A stretch of DNA of 64,000 nt from Caldilineaceae bacterium (GCA_022842065.1 JALHQH010000010.1:193082-257081), one strand, 5' to 3'; shown: positions 19,201 through 29,488, counted from the first letter of the stretch. Notes: a model not told the origin generated them from the letters alone. Translations and numbers: made by a program.

Positions 19201-19710
19201 GAGATCAAAGGGGCGGCGGATCTCGTCATCGGCCACGCTCAGCGCGGTTTCGGCTTGGGTGATGTCGATGATCGGAATCGGCACGGCGGTGGGGGGCGCA
19301 ATTCGCTGGTAGATCTCACCCGCCTCTTCGATAAAGGTTGTGCGCAAATTTTCGTGGCGGGCCACAATGGCATCAACAGCCTGTTGCAAAAGGCCGAGTT
19401 GCAGATCGCCTTGCAGGTGCAAGACCGCCGGCATACTATAGGCGCTGTTCGCTTCCAATTGTTGCAAAAACCAGAGGCGCTGTTGCGAATAGGAGAGCGG
19501 CTCTTTGCCCGTGCGCGGCGCGGGCGGGATATGTTGCATCGCCTGCTTTTCCAAGAGCAGCAGCAGATCGCTCTTGTAGTGGGTTAATTGGGCACGCACT
19601 GCTTCGGTCAAAACGCCCTGCGGCGCGCTCACGCGTAAACGCTCTTCTTCCAGCCAAAGCTTGATCCCGTTAGCCTGGAGATAGGCGAGCAGTTCTTGTA
19701 AATTGTTCAT
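16261..19710 (-). CDS. one-module NRPS (TubC-C-A-T), glycine-type adenylation domain
   Basis: This 1149-residue synthetase adds one residue. It starts with a TubC-type docking domain (about 1-60), then a condensation domain (HHIISDG near 205), an adenylation domain (YTSGSTGKPKG near 689; NLYGPTETTVW) and a carrier protein (LGGHSLL near 1085). By-eye pocket residues are D-I-L-Q-L-G-L-V-W, essentially the published glycine code DILQLGLIWK, so glycine is the likely monomer. The start overlaps the upstream PKS-NRPS stop as ATGA. The protein ends in ESIEL, parallel to VIEL on the upstream protein, and could contact the TubC domain of the three-module NRPS. The second half of the condensation motif reads DGVS where DGWS is usual. 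Confidence 0.95.
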   Translation of the reverse strand: MNNLQELLAYLQANGIKLWLEEERLRVSAPQGVLTEAVRAQLTHYKSDLLLLLEKQAMQHIPPAPRTGKEPLSYSQQRLWFLQQLEANSAYSMPAVLHLQGDLQLGLLQQAVDAIVARHENLRTTFIEEAGEIYQRIAPPTAVPIPIIDITQAETALSVADDEIRRPFDLAQGPLLRVLLLRLAPSGPVSATLPEHYLVFNMHHIISDGVSIGLLIEEFSALYSAGIRGETPTLPSLPVQYADYAVWQRKWLQGKLLEQQATYWQEKLSGAPPLLELPTDRPRPAQQSFRGKTLEFTVDRETARKVNHFSQQHKATPFMTLLSAYALLLHRYSGQSEILIGTPIAGRAQPEVERLIGLFINTLVMRASLAENPTGVELVEQVRQTALDAYANQDLPFERLIDLLELARNRSYNPVFQVMFAMQPSDPDQLRLPGLVLKPLDLETDMAKFDLNLMMRESPKGLTGALEYNSDLFDEATAQRLVAHFQNLLRAMVDQPTTKVATLPMLDAVERKQLLVDWNDTIRAYPRTQCIHQLFEAQVAHTPDAPALFDLGSGVELTYRELNRRANQVAHRLQALGVKPDDLVGLCVARSAKLVVGLLGILKAGAAYVPLDPAFPKSRLDLMIEDADLAILVTESYFADDLADVAVPKLYIDSAGDVVGELAGELAGQPTANPTSAVTPDQLAYVIYTSGSTGKPKGVELCHRSVVNFLWSMKEQPGLGASDRLLAVTTISFDIAVLELYLPLITGATILLANEEMSADPTQLMRYLPQATVMQATPATWRMLLLADWAGQPNLRILVGGEALPPALAQQLLGRGRELWNLYGPTETTVWSSLYQVEAPPVAEGTTATAQEESSSISIGRPINNTQLYILDAHQQPLPIGVPGELYIGGAGLARGYRHLPALTTEKFLPNPFAPGHIYRTGDLARFRANGTVAYLGRIDNQVKIRGFRIELGEIESALGQHSQIEQAVVVAQADSSGGKRLVAFLIAATPAPAGDELRLFLRTLLPDYMIPASFVVLDALPLTPNGKVDRRALLQMTTSEVDLSTPYVAPATPLESELVAIWAEVLKVDSAKIGTGHNFFDLGGHSLLAIQVLSRVRTAFQVELPIRDLMDNPTIAGIAAAIEPMQQLAALFQNVPDEIGSDRESIEL

Positions 19711-22700
19711 AATTCGATGACCTCATAAGATTGATCTGCTGCCGCAAGGGGCAGGGGTGCTTGACCGAAGGGCAGGACGCTGCCAAGTTGGGCGCGCTTT
19801 TCGATACAGGCGGCCATGCCGGCAATCGTGGGATGTTCCATCAGCTCGCGGATGGGCAATTCGACCGTAAAGGCCGTACGCACACGGGAAATAATCTGGC
19901 CGGCCAGCAGCGAGTGGCCGCCCAGTTCAAAGAAGCTGTGCTCAATCCCGATGGTGGTTGGGGCGAGTTTGAGCACATCGGCCCAGATGGTCACCAGATC
20001 GGCTTGTAAGGCATTTTCGGGTGCAACATAGGCCACGGTCGCCCCCCAAATTTCGCCATCGGGAACCGGCAATGCCTTGCGGTCGAGTTTGCCATTGGGG
20101 GTCAGCGGCAACGTTTCCAGCCCCATAAAGAGCGCGGGCACCATATACTCTGGCAACCGTTGTTTGACAAAGGCGCGCACTGCAGCGACATCGATTTCTG
20201 TTGTGGGATCATCCGCGGTCAGATAGGCGACCAGGTACTTGCTGTTATTTTGGTCGGTCCGATCCATCACCACCGCCTGGCGCACGGCGGGATGTTCTTC
20301 CAACACGGCTTCAATTTCGCCCAATTCAATGCGGAAGCCGCGCAGCTTGACCTGATAATCGAGCCGGCCCAGGTATTCAATATTGCCGTCCGGCAGGTAG
20401 CGTGCTTTGTCGCCGGTTTTGTAGAGCCGCGCATGGGGGTCGGCGCTAAAGGGATCCGGCACAAAGGCGAGGGCGGTGCGCTCTGGGTCATGGATGTAAC
20501 CACGCCCCACGCCCACGCCGCCGACATAGAGTTCACCGGCCACGCCGATCGGGACCGGCTGGCGGTTGGCATCGAGAATATACATGCGCAGGTTGATGAT
20601 CGGGCGGCCAATCGACATGTTGACCACCCCTTCGTCCGGTGGGGTCATGACGAAATAGTGGGTCACATCATCCGAACATTCGGTAGGCCCATAGGCATTG
20701 ACCAGCGGAATCTGGGGACAGTAACGCAACCATTGCCGGGCCAGATTGGGGGGCAACGCCTCGCCGGTCGGGATCATATAGCGCAGGGTGGCCAAGTCGG
20801 GGGCCAGGCCCTGGGCAATCTCATCGACCATGGTGCGCAGCAGTGAAGGGACAACTTCCAAAATCGTGATCTGCTGCTGCGCGGTCTGTTGCAACAACTG
20901 CACCGGGTCCGCCGCAATCGCATCGGGGAAGATCTGAATCTGGCCGCCGATGACCAAAGTGGAGAGAAATTGCCAGACCGAGATGTCAAAGCTCTGCGGC
21001 GCGGTCTGGGCGACAATGTCGGCGGCGGTGAGTTGCAGATCCTTGATCTTGGCATAGAGATGGTTGATCATACCCCGGTGTTCGACCATCGCGCCCTTGG
21101 GCAACCCCGTCGAGCCGGAGGTGTAGATCACATAGGCCAGGCGCGCGCCTGGGTCGATGGCCCCATCCAGCAGCGGCAGATTGGTGGTCGCGCTATTTTG
21201 TGCCAACAGATCTTCGATGCGCAGCACTGCTGGTGATGACTGTTGCTCAGCCGTTAGCTGCGCCAGCGCCTCGGCACTGGCTTCAGCAAAGTCCTGTGTA
21301 ATCAGCAGCAACGGCGTGCGACTTTGGGCCAGAATCTGGCTTTGCCGGGCGGCAGGGGCACGCACATCCAGGGGCAAGTAGGCTCCCCCCGCTTTAAAGA
21401 TGCCGAGCATTGCCGCCACGAAGGCTGGGCTGCGTTCACAGAGCAAAGCTACCACCGTATCAACGCCGACCCCCTGGGCGCGCAGTTGGTGGGCAATGCC
21501 ATTGGCCTGCGTATTTAGCTGCGCATAGCTCACGGTTTCATCGCCAAAACGGACGGCAACCGCAGCGGGCGTACGCGCAACCTGTGCTTCAAAGATCTGT
21601 TGAAAGCTAAGGGTCGCATCAAAGGGCAGCTCCGTGCTGTTCCACTCAACCAACAGTTGACGGCGTTCGGCCGCATTGAGCAGGGGCAGGGCCAGCAGCG
21701 TTTGTTCTGAGTTGCTGATAATTCCATCCAGCAGCGTCATAAAATGGCCGGCAATCCGTTTGACCGTGGCTGCTTCAAAGAGATCAGCATTGTATTCAAA
21801 ATCGATGAGCAGTTCACCATCGTCTTCGATGATGTTCAGGCTCAGCTCGTGATCGACAAAGCTGGCAGGGCGAGGGCCAAGGGTTGCGGCCAGACCGGCG
21901 AGCGTGGGCAAGGTCGGTTGTTTATTGAGATTAAAGGTCGAACTGACGACCGGCGACAAGCTCAGGTCACGTGCGCCACTCAGCCGGTTGACCAGGCGGG
22001 CAAAGGGATAATCCTGATGTTCATAGGCATCGAGCAAAAGGGCACGGGTGCTTTGCAACAGGTCACTAAAGCGCTGGTCACCCCTGAGTTGGTTGCGGAT
22101 CGGCAACAGATGGGCACAATAACCAACCACCCCTTCACTGCCCAGCATGGTGCGCCCGGCATTCGGAATCCCGATCATGATCTCTTCCTGGCCGGCCAGG
22201 CGATGCAGCAGGGTGGTATAGGCGGCAAAGAGCGTCATAAAGAGCGTGCAACCCTGTTGGCGGCTAAGCTGTTGGAGGGCGCGGGTGCGGTGCGCCGGCA
22301 AGCGCAAGCTTTCAACCGCCCCGCGATAGGTTTTGACCGGCGGGCGGGCGTGATCCAGCGGCAATTCCAACAGCGGCAGATCACCCCCCAGGTGTTGTAA
22401 CCAATACGCTTCATGCACGGCCATCGCTGTACTCTCACGGGCCGCCACTTGCCAGGCAATATGTTGGCTGAACTGGGGGGCCGGGGCCAAGGTAGCCGAT
22501 TGGCCTTGACAATGGGCGGTATAGAGCACGCCCAACTCTTGCATCAGCACATTCATCGACCAGCCGTCGATGATAATGTGATGCGCGGTCAGCACCAGCA
22601 CATGCTCGTCGTCCGCCAATTTGAGCAGACAGACATGAAAGAGCGGCCCGGTCGCCAGATTGAGCAAACGGCGGCCTTCTTGCGCAAACCAGCCCGCAAC

Positions 22701-25700
22701 GCGTTCGCTTTGGGGGGTACCGGCTAGCTCAGTGAAATCGAAGAGCGGGAACGCGATGGGCAAAGTCGGCAGAATTTCCTGCGTGTCGCCGGCCGGGCTG
22801 ATCCGCGTGCGCAGGGCTTCGTGTCGATCCACCAAACATTGCACGGCCTCCTGCAGCGCGGCGACATTGATCCCACCGCGCAACCAGAGGCTCACCGACT
22901 CGTTGTAGGCAATCGACGCCTCGTCACTGATCTGGCTCAGGAACCAGAGTTGTTGTTGTGCTTCACTCAACGGGATCACTTTGGGCGATGTCGGCGGTTG
23001 GGTGATCTGGGGTTGTGCGGCCAGTGGCGTGGCCAATTCGTTGGGTGCGGCAACTAACGGCTGCTCGCCCAAGGCCAATTTATCTGAGGTCTTCTCTAAT
23101 TCGGGCGTGCGCAGTTGGGGGGCTGGCGCTTGTGCGGGCAAGAAACAGTGACCTAGCAGGTCAAGTTGTTTGCCAATAATGTCGAGCAGTTGCTGCGCGG
23201 TTGCCAATGGCAGCGCAGGGATATTGTTCGTGTCAAGTGGGGCAGCCATTGATGGGATGGCGGCTTGGGGCACGATGTGATTGACCTGCGCTGCAGCCGG
23301 CTGCACTTCTACCAGCGTTGACTCCCCGTTGGTGGCATGGGAAACAAAATTTGCTTCAATATAGTTGCTCAATGTGGTCAATGTGGAGAGATCTTCAAAG
23401 AAGCGGCGCATCGCAATCGATAGGCCATAGTGCTTTTCGATCCGCCGCACGGCTTCGGTCAAGACAATCGAGTCTGCCCCCAACTCCACAAATGGCGTGT
23501 CAGCGCTGATCAGATCAACATTGACATGGAGCAGTTCGGCGACCAGCGCGCGCAGTTCCGCTTGAATGTTCACTGCACGGCGGCCAGGCGTACTTATTGA
23601 CCCACTGGGCCAAACCGGGGTGTGCGCACTGCTGGGGGGGCGGTGGTGCCCATTGGTATGCTGCATCTTGTCATCCTCTTCTGAAAACCAGTAGCGTTGG
23701 CGTTGAAAGGGGTAGGTCGGCAAGGGCAGGCGCTGGTGCGTCTCACCGGCATAGAAGGCTGGCCAGGCGACCCTTGCCCCGTTTACATATAAGGTGGTCA
23801 AGCTCTGGTAGATCGTCGCCAGTTCATCCTGGTGCGCGCGGAGCGAAGGTAACCACTGGAGATCAGGTGCCGAGTTGTATGTTTTGCCCAGTGTGCTCAG
23901 CAGCGGTTGGGGACCAATCTCGACAAAGAGCTGACAACCCTGCGCCAGTAGTTGGTCCAAGCCTTGCGTAAAACGGACCGGTTGGCGTGCATGGTCGCGC
24001 CACACCTCAGCCGTAAAGCAGTAACCCACCGGCAAAAGTTCGCCACTCAGCGTAGAGACCAGGGGCAATTGCAAAGGCTGATAATCAAGGTTACCCGCCG
24101 CTTGCGCCAGGTCATCCAGGATCGGCTCCATCAACCCTGAGTGGAAGGCATAACCAACCGGCAGCAGTCGGCTCTCGATCTCATATGCTGCCACTTCAGC
24201 CAGCAACGTCAGCACCGCGTCACGCGCCCCGGCGATGACGGTCTGGGCCGTACCATTGATGGCCGCAATCGCAAGCTGCGACGCAACCTGGCTCTGTTGT
24301 AAATAGGTGGTCACGGCAGCCGCATCGGCAAAAATGGCGGCCATCGCGCCCTTTGCCCCCAACGAGCCCATCAGCCGGCCGCGCATGGCTACCAGCCATA
24401 GCCCCTCTTCCAGGCTAAACGCGCCGGCAACACAAGCCGCAACCAACTCGCCCACACTGTGGCCCAACACAAGATCAGGCTTGATCCCCCAGGCGAGCCA
24501 GAGTTGGGCGAGGGCATATTCCAGGGCAAAGAGTGCGGGTTGGGCGTAAGTGGTGTCAGCGAGCAACGTGGCGGCTTGCGCTTCGTCTGCCTGGTCGGGC
24601 GGATAGAGTAACTCGATCAACGAGCAACCCAGCAATGGTTGCAAGATCGCGTCACACTGCTGCAACGTGTCGCGAAAAACCGGTTGGGTCGCATAGAGTT
24701 GCTGCCCGCCATGCAGTAATTGCGCGCCCTGCCCGGTAAAGAGAAAGGCAATTTGTAGGCGCTGGGCAAGGTCTGGGTTGGTCACGACCGCGAATGTGGG
24801 TTGGCCGGCCGCGAAGGCCGCTAACTCAGCCTGGAGTTGCGCTGTATCATTGGCTACCAAAGCCAGCCGTTGGGCGAAGTGAGCACGCCCCGTATTCGCG
24901 GTGAAACAGAGCGCGGCCAGATCCAGCGTTGGATCGGTCGCCAACTGGGTGGCATAGGCGTGGGCCAGGCTGCGGAGGGCTGGTTGGCTCTTCGCCGACA
25001 GGGTAAAAAGCTGCGGGGCAGGCCCTGCAGCGGCAGGCTGGATCGCCAGCTGGGGCGCTTCCGTCAACACGAGATGGGCATTCGCGCCACCAAAGCCGAA
25101 AGAGCTTACCCCCGCAAAACGCGGTGCCGCCCCCACCGGCCAGGGTTGATTCTCCTGCGGGATGGCTAGTCCGGTCCCCGCCAGGACGATATGAGGGTTG
25201 AGTATTTGTAAATGTAACTGGCGCGGGATCTGTTGGTGATGGAGCGCCAGCACAGCTTTGATCAGACTGGCAATGCCCGCGGCGGCTTCCAGATGACCAA
25301 TGTTGGCCTTGACCGCGCCCAGCCAACAGGGTTGATCGGGGCTGCGATCTGCCACTAGGACCGCTTTGAGGGCATTGACCTCAATCGGATCACCGAGGGC
25401 AGTGCCGGTGCCGTGGGTCTCCACATAGCTGATCTGGGCCGGAGCCACGCGCGCCGCCTCGAGCGCCTGACGGATCACCGCCTGTTGCGCCAAGCCGTTG
25501 GGGGCCGTCAGCCCATTACTGCGCCCATCCTGGTTGATCGCCGAGCCGGCAATCACGGCTAAAATGGGATCGCCATCGCGCACCGCATCGCGCAAGCGTT
25601 TGAGCAGCACAACCCCGGCCCCCTCACTGCGCACATAACCATCGGCCCCGGCATCAAAGGTTTTGCAGCGTCCGTCGGCGGCCATCATCCCCGCCTGCGA

Positions 25701-26447
25701 AAAGGCTACCGTGATCGCCGGGCTGAGCATCAAGTTGACGCCACCGACTAACGCCTGGTCACACTCACCGCGGCGTAAACTCTGGCAGGCATGATGAATC
25801 GCCACCAGTGACGAAGAACAGGCAGTATCAATCGCCATGCTCGGGCCATGCAGATCAAGCATATAGGAGATGCGATTGGCCGCGATACTAAGCGCGTTGC
25901 CGACACCGGCATAGGCGGAGCTCTCATGGGGGGTCCCCCGTTGCAGGCGCACATAGTCGTTGCCGCTAATGCCGATAAAGACGCCCGTCTGGCTGCCGGC
26001 CAAACTGTGCGGGTTGATACCGGCCGCTTCAATCGCTTCCCACGTCACTTCCAGCAGCAAGCGCTGTTGCGGGTCGATGGCGCGGGCTTCCAGGCCGGAG
26101 ATGCCAAAAAAGTGGGCATCAAATTCATCGATCTGCTCGAGGAAGCCACCCCAGCGCGTGCTCATTTTGCCGGGGGTGGGGGTGGCACTATAAAGCGCCG
26201 CGGCATCCCAACGCTCGTCTGGGATCGCGGTGATGGCATCATGGCCGGCCAATAGGTTCTGCCAGAAGGCGGCCGGTGAAGCGGCACCGGGAAAGCGACA
26301 GCCAATGCCAATCACAGCCAGCGGGGCATAATCGCGTTCTTCTAAGGTTTCAATCCGCAGGCGGGCCTGGCGCAACACCTGGGCCAGATACTCGGGTGTG
26401 GGGCCGTTGGCCGTGGGTTGTGCGGTCAGTGGTGGTAAGTTCATCAT
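19707..26447 (-). CDS. hybrid PKS-NRPS (KS-AT-ACP-C-A-T)
   Basis: This protein of about 2246 residues extends the acyl starter by one malonate-type unit and then adds one amino acid. Residue numbers here count from 26465. The ketosynthase has DTACSSSL (near 214), [10 protein letters not shown] and [10 protein letters not shown]. The acyltransferase has GHSVGE (near 668) and YAFHS, which favours malonyl-CoA. The ACP has LGADSI (near 996), followed by a Pro/Ala-rich linker. The condensation motif is HHIIIDGW (near 1297), adenylation TSGSTG (near 1783) and carrier LGGHSLL (near 2183). No ketoreductase is present, so the beta-keto group should survive. By-eye adenylation pocket: D-I-W-E-I-T-A-D-D, acidic, monomer not predicted. 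A helical N-terminal segment ([17 protein letters not shown]) looks like a docking coil. The frame can also start at TTG 26465, overlapping the ligase stop; I prefer ATG 26447. Confidence 0.93.
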   Translation of the reverse strand: MMNLPPLTAQPTANGPTPEYLAQVLRQARLRIETLEERDYAPLAVIGIGCRFPGAASPAAFWQNLLAGHDAITAIPDERWDAAALYSATPTPGKMSTRWGGFLEQIDEFDAHFFGISGLEARAIDPQQRLLLEVTWEAIEAAGINPHSLAGSQTGVFIGISGNDYVRLQRGTPHESSAYAGVGNALSIAANRISYMLDLHGPSMAIDTACSSSLVAIHHACQSLRRGECDQALVGGVNLMLSPAITVAFSQAGMMAADGRCKTFDAGADGYVRSEGAGVVLLKRLRDAVRDGDPILAVIAGSAINQDGRSNGLTAPNGLAQQAVIRQALEAARVAPAQISYVETHGTGTALGDPIEVNALKAVLVADRSPDQPCWLGAVKANIGHLEAAAGIASLIKAVLALHHQQIPRQLHLQILNPHIVLAGTGLAIPQENQPWPVGAAPRFAGVSSFGFGGANAHLVLTEAPQLAIQPAAAGPAPQLFTLSAKSQPALRSLAHAYATQLATDPTLDLAALCFTANTGRAHFAQRLALVANDTAQLQAELAAFAAGQPTFAVVTNPDLAQRLQIAFLFTGQGAQLLHGGQQLYATQPVFRDTLQQCDAILQPLLGCSLIELLYPPDQADEAQAATLLADTTYAQPALFALEYALAQLWLAWGIKPDLVLGHSVGELVAACVAGAFSLEEGLWLVAMRGRLMGSLGAKGAMAAIFADAAAVTTYLQQSQVASQLAIAAINGTAQTVIAGARDAVLTLLAEVAAYEIESRLLPVGYAFHSGLMEPILDDLAQAAGNLDYQPLQLPLVSTLSGELLPVGYCFTAEVWRDHARQPVRFTQGLDQLLAQGCQLFVEIGPQPLLSTLGKTYNSAPDLQWLPSLRAHQDELATIYQSLTTLYVNGARVAWPAFYAGETHQRLPLPTYPFQRQRYWFSEEDDKMQHTNGHHRPPSSAHTPVWPSGSISTPGRRAVNIQAELRALVAELLHVNVDLISADTPFVELGADSIVLTEAVRRIEKHYGLSIAMRRFFEDLSTLTTLSNYIEANFVSHATNGESTLVEVQPAAAQVNHIVPQAAIPSMAAPLDTNNIPALPLATAQQLLDIIGKQLDLLGHCFLPAQAPAPQLRTPELEKTSDKLALGEQPLVAAPNELATPLAAQPQITQPPTSPKVIPLSEAQQQLWFLSQISDEASIAYNESVSLWLRGGINVAALQEAVQCLVDRHEALRTRISPAGDTQEILPTLPIAFPLFDFTELAGTPQSERVAGWFAQEGRRLLNLATGPLFHVCLLKLADDEHVLVLTAHHIIIDGWSMNVLMQELGVLYTAHCQGQSATLAPAPQFSQHIAWQVAARESTAMAVHEAYWLQHLGGDLPLLELPLDHARPPVKTYRGAVESLRLPAHRTRALQQLSRQQGCTLFMTLFAAYTTLLHRLAGQEEIMIGIPNAGRTMLGSEGVVGYCAHLLPIRNQLRGDQRFSDLLQSTRALLLDAYEHQDYPFARLVNRLSGARDLSLSPVVSSTFNLNKQPTLPTLAGLAATLGPRPASFVDHELSLNIIEDDGELLIDFEYNADLFEAATVKRIAGHFMTLLDGIISNSEQTLLALPLLNAAERRQLLVEWNSTELPFDATLSFQQIFEAQVARTPAAVAVRFGDETVSYAQLNTQANGIAHQLRAQGVGVDTVVALLCERSPAFVAAMLGIFKAGGAYLPLDVRAPAARQSQILAQSRTPLLLITQDFAEASAEALAQLTAEQQSSPAVLRIEDLLAQNSATTNLPLLDGAIDPGARLAYVIYTSGSTGLPKGAMVEHRGMINHLYAKIKDLQLTAADIVAQTAPQSFDISVWQFLSTLVIGGQIQIFPDAIAADPVQLLQQTAQQQITILEVVPSLLRTMVDEIAQGLAPDLATLRYMIPTGEALPPNLARQWLRYCPQIPLVNAYGPTECSDDVTHYFVMTPPDEGVVNMSIGRPIINLRMYILDANRQPVPIGVAGELYVGGVGVGRGYIHDPERTALAFVPDPFSADPHARLYKTGDKARYLPDGNIEYLGRLDYQVKLRGFRIELGEIEAVLEEHPAVRQAVVMDRTDQNNSKYLVAYLTADDPTTEIDVAAVRAFVKQRLPEYMVPALFMGLETLPLTPNGKLDRKALPVPDGEIWGATVAYVAPENALQADLVTIWADVLKLAPTTIGIEHSFFELGGHSLLAGQIISRVRTAFTVELPIRELMEHPTIAGMAACIEKRAQLGSVLPFGQAPLPLAAADQSYEVIEL

Positions 26448-26461
26448 CGCAAAGGGTCGTT

Positions 26462-28732
26462 TCAACTTAACAAACGGACTAATTGGGCCAATTCCGCGGC
26501 TAACTCAGGTTCACCAGCCACCCCATTGCTCTGGACGACGGCGGTGGTCGGCTTGTTGTTTTGCCACGCGGTGCGAACTGGAGGTGGCGTGAAAGTGCGG
26601 TGCAGGGGTGCCGTCAACGGGCGGCAGTCGCCTTCCAGGTGGCGGGCAAGGGCGGCAATGGTGGGGAAATCCCACAGGTCGGTGACTTCGATGGTGCTCG
26701 TGCGCCCTGTGCTTTGCAGCCAGCTTTGCAGCGCGTGTACCAATTCAACCGCGGCCACCGAGTCAAGCCCATAATCCGCAAAAGGTTTATGCAGATCAAT
26801 GGCGCTGGGCGTAGTGTGCAGCCGCTGGGCGAGTTGACCGGCGATCCAACTTTCCAGGGCGCGCCCGGAATGACCATTGGTAAAGAGCACGCGGCCATTA
26901 CCCGCGGGATTGGGCTGGCCGGCGGCTGGCGGTATGGGGCTGGGTACGAGTGGCGGCGGGGCAGCAAGTTCTGCGGAGAGCGACCAGACGCCGACAGTTT
27001 CCAATTCACCGGCCAGATAGGCTTGGCGTGTGGCGCGCCGTTGAATTTTGCCACTGGATGTTTTCAGAATCCGTCCCGGTCGCAGCAGGGCAATGGCGCT
27101 CACCTGCAATTGGTGTTCTTGGGCGATGGCATGGCGGATCGCCGCGATCAACTCGTCCACCACCAGATTGCGCAGATAGGTGCGCTCAACTTCCTGGACA
27201 ATGACCAATTTTTCCTCATTGTCCTCTTCAATCGAAAAGGCGGCCACGGCACCGGGTTGTAAGGCGGGGTGGGCGTGCTCAACGGTCGCTTCGAGATCCT
27301 GGGGGTAATAATTCTTGCCACGGATGATGAGCAGATCTTTAAGCCGCCCGGTGACAAAAAGTTCGCCGTTGTGGATAAAGCCCAGATCACCACTGCGCAG
27401 GAAAGGCCCTTCCCCGGTATCCGCAATGATCGCGCCAAAGGTTTGGGCGCTCTCGGTTGGGCGTTGCCAATAGCCGGCGGCCACACTGGGGCCGGCAATC
27501 CAGATTTCACCCACTTCGTCAGGCGCGCAGCGGGTGGCGGTCTCAGGATTGACAATGCAAAAGGTTTGGTCAAGCCAAGCCCGCCCGCTGCTGACCAACC
27601 GTTGCGTGTTTTGTGTGCTCACCGCTGCTGTTGTGGGGATTTCCACCCGATTGTGGGCTAAGGCCGGCGTGTCAAACGTTGTAACCACGGGCGCTTGCGC
27701 TTGGGGTGTACAACTGGTCATCAGGGTAGATTCGGCCATACCGAGACAGGGGGTAAAGGCCTGGAAGCGAAAGCCATAGGGCGCGAACTTGGCGGTAAAG
27801 CGCGCCAATGTCTCGGCGCGCACCGGTTCGGCCCCACAGAAGGCAACGTCCCAGCAACTGAGATCCAACCCTTCACACTGTGCCGGCGTAATTTTTTCGA
27901 TGCACAATTCATAGGCAAAGTTCGGGCCACCACTCACCGAAATGCGTTCGGCGGAGATAGTCTGTAACCAGCGGATCGGCTGCTGTAAAAAGTCAACCGG
28001 GGAAAGCAGGGTGGTTGGGTTGCCGGCATAGATCGGTTGAATCACGCCGCCGATGAGCCCCATATCATGGTAGAAGGGGGTCCACATCAAGCCTGAACTT
28101 TGGGGGGAAAGCCCAAAGGCATGGTAGATCATCTGCGTGTTATGCATCAGATTGGCATGGGTGACCATGACCCCTTTGGGCGTGCCTGTGGAACCCGATG
28201 TATATTGTAAGAAGGCCAGGGTCGTCGGCTCCGGCTCGTTGGCTTGCCAAGCGGGGGCGGCTTGGGCGTCGAGAGTGTCGGTAGCCAGCCAGTGGAGCAG
28301 ATCCAGCTCGGAGACGGGGCCAACGTGATCGGCCAGCCCCGCCAGCACCTTGGCCGTGGTAAAGGCAAACCGCGGTTGGGCGTCCGCCGTCACGCCGAGC
28401 AAACGTTGATCCGGCCGGTTGGGGCGCGGCGGATAGAGGGGCACGGCGATGGCACCCGCATAGAGACAGCCATAAAAGCCGACGATAAACTCTAACCCAA
28501 AGGGGTAAAGCAGCAAGACCCGTTCACCCGTCGCCCCCCGTTGTTGCAACCACGCCCCAATGGCCTGCGCCCGGCGATCGAGCTCGCGATAGGTGACTGT
28601 GGGCACGGCCTGCCCATCAGCCTGGCAAAAGCGGTAGGCAATGCGCTCCGGCTCCAGTGCCGCCCGTTGGCGGAGAATGGTAACAATCGACGTTGCTGGG
28701 CAAGCGATAGGGTGATTGGTTGCTTTTGACAC
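26462..28732 (-). CDS. fatty acyl-AMP ligase fused to ACP (loading module)
   Basis: This 756-residue protein should activate a free fatty acid as acyl-AMP and load it on its own carrier domain, priming the lipopeptide line. The ligase portion (about 1-590) has YTSGSTGTPKGVMVTH near 181 and YPPRPNRPDQRL in the N-lobe, typical of FAAL rather than acyl-CoA ligases. The C-terminal carrier has YGLDSVAAVELV near 655. The gene comes first in the assembly operon and runs into the PKS-NRPS gene with overlapping or nearly adjacent ends. A 31-nt motif shared with the upstream unit lies about 170 bp before its ATG, and a hairpin lies at 28784-28836 in between. Confidence 0.93.
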   Translation of the reverse strand: MSKATNHPIACPATSIVTILRQRAALEPERIAYRFCQADGQAVPTVTYRELDRRAQAIGAWLQQRGATGERVLLLYPFGLEFIVGFYGCLYAGAIAVPLYPPRPNRPDQRLLGVTADAQPRFAFTTAKVLAGLADHVGPVSELDLLHWLATDTLDAQAAPAWQANEPEPTTLAFLQYTSGSTGTPKGVMVTHANLMHNTQMIYHAFGLSPQSSGLMWTPFYHDMGLIGGVIQPIYAGNPTTLLSPVDFLQQPIRWLQTISAERISVSGGPNFAYELCIEKITPAQCEGLDLSCWDVAFCGAEPVRAETLARFTAKFAPYGFRFQAFTPCLGMAESTLMTSCTPQAQAPVVTTFDTPALAHNRVEIPTTAAVSTQNTQRLVSSGRAWLDQTFCIVNPETATRCAPDEVGEIWIAGPSVAAGYWQRPTESAQTFGAIIADTGEGPFLRSGDLGFIHNGELFVTGRLKDLLIIRGKNYYPQDLEATVEHAHPALQPGAVAAFSIEEDNEEKLVIVQEVERTYLRNLVVDELIAAIRHAIAQEHQLQVSAIALLRPGRILKTSSGKIQRRATRQAYLAGELETVGVWSLSAELAAPPPLVPSPIPPAAGQPNPAGNGRVLFTNGHSGRALESWIAGQLAQRLHTTPSAIDLHKPFADYGLDSVAAVELVHALQSWLQSTGRTSTIEVTDLWDFPTIAALARHLEGDCRPLTAPLHRTFTPPPVRTAWQNNKPTTAVVQSNGVAGEPELAAELAQLVRLLS

Positions 28733-28783
28733 AAAGCTGTTCCTTCTGGCGTTTGAAGTCTACGATGTAGCGTGCGGTTGGCT

Positions 28784-28836
28784 TGAAAACGGTAGCTTTT
28801 TTGCTAGTTACCTCTAGCAGTTGCTACCGTTTTCAA
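28784..28836. promoter_or_regulatory. nested hairpin in the leader of the FAAL gene
   Basis: Perfect 14-nt arms TTGAAAACGGTAGC (28784-28797) and GCTACCGTTTTCAA (28823-28836) enclose a second stem, TGCTAG/CTAGCA (28802-28807 and 28814-28819). It lies 52 bp upstream of the FAAL start, between that gene and the shared 31-nt motif, so it would be in the mRNA leader if transcription starts at the motif. No U-run follows it in the leftward direction, so a simple terminator is unlikely. Confidence 0.7.
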
Positions 28837-28899
28837 ATAGCGCTCACGTTAGACGACGATGAGCTATCTGCCTGGTACAGTCGCGGGCGGTTATGCCCA

Positions 28900-28930
28900 A
28901 AATACGGAAAGTTGTTACAGAATCCTGACA
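28900..28930 (-). promoter_or_regulatory. shared 31-nt motif, copy upstream of FAAL
   Basis: It matches 31391-31421 at 28 of 31 positions. In the direction of transcription it contains CTGTAACAACTTTCCGTATT. TGTAAC resembles the -35 element of several ECF sigma factors, but no start site can be assigned from sequence alone. Confidence 0.55.
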
Positions 28931-28936
28931 CGATTC

Positions 28937-29075
28937 GCTAGTTTCTGTTGCGAAAGCGCTTGATTACCGCCAAGAGCGCGAAGGCCGCAAAGTTTCGCAA
29001 AGGATTTTCGCTGGCGAACCTTCGCGCGCTTGGCGGCTTTTGCGGTAGAAATCGCGTTTCGCAACAAGAACTAGC
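28937..29075. repeat. long imperfect inverted repeat
   Basis: The outer arms are 28937-28955 and 29057-29075 (GCTAGTT..TGTTGCGAAA against its complement, 17 of 19). The inner arms are 28967-28984 and 29019-29036 (CCGCCAAGAGCGCGAAGG, 17 of 18). The element fills most of the gap between the ACP stop (29090) and the shared motif, and could form a long hairpin that separates the two units. The remaining gap from 28733 to 29089 contains no gene. Confidence 0.8.
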
Positions 29076-29089
29076 AAGCAAGCCCTCAC

Positions 29090-29341
29090 TCATGCGACCG
29101 GTTGGGGCAACTTCGGTAGCAACATAGTCAAGGCTTGCTCGACCGTCATCACCTGGAGCGCTTCTTCGCGCGAAATCTCGATGGCAAATGCTTCTTCGAG
29201 GCGCATGATCAATTCGATGCGATCAATGCTATCGGCCCCCAGATCGTCGACAAAGTTGGTGGTCAGCGTAATCTGGGCCGGGTTGACTTTGAACACATCG
29301 GCGACGATGGTTCGGGCTCTTTTCAAGATATCATCCATCAT
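29090..29341 (-). CDS. acyl carrier protein
   Basis: This 83-residue discrete ACP carries the phosphopantetheine serine in DLGADSIDRIEL, close to fatty-acid-type ACPs. The start at ATG 29341 (or the adjacent ATG at 29338) is preceded by GGAGG. The longer open frame up to 29446 would read through the GC-rich palindromic repeat and is rejected. It lies downstream of a FabF-like ketosynthase and a PanD-like gene, and probably works with them rather than with the modular line, which has its own carriers. What acyl chain it holds is not visible. Confidence 0.92.
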   Translation of the reverse strand: MMDDILKRARTIVADVFKVNPAQITLTTNFVDDLGADSIDRIELIMRLEEAFAIEISREEALQVMTVEQALTMLLPKLPQPVA

Positions 29342-29380
29342 TTTCCTCCACTTATCCTTTGTATTGGCAACTACCGAGCC

Positions 29381-29481
29381 ACCCCACCCTAACCCTCCCC
29401 TGCTAAGGGAGGGAACCTGGGTTTCCCAGCTAGATCCCCTCCCCAAACTGGGGAGCGGGTGCCCCTGGGGCGCGGGTGGGG
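29381..29481. repeat. GC-rich compound palindrome between KAS and ACP genes
   Basis: The outer ends pair as CCCCACCC and GGGTGGGG. Inside are CCCTCCCCTGCTAAGGGAGGG and CCCCTCCCC-AAACT-GGGGAG hairpins. It belongs to the same family as 10118-10152 and the 102-bp repeats at the left end. It begins 40 bp upstream of the ACP start and ends 8 bp past the KAS stop. Confidence 0.8.
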
Positions 29482-29488
29482 TTAGTCG

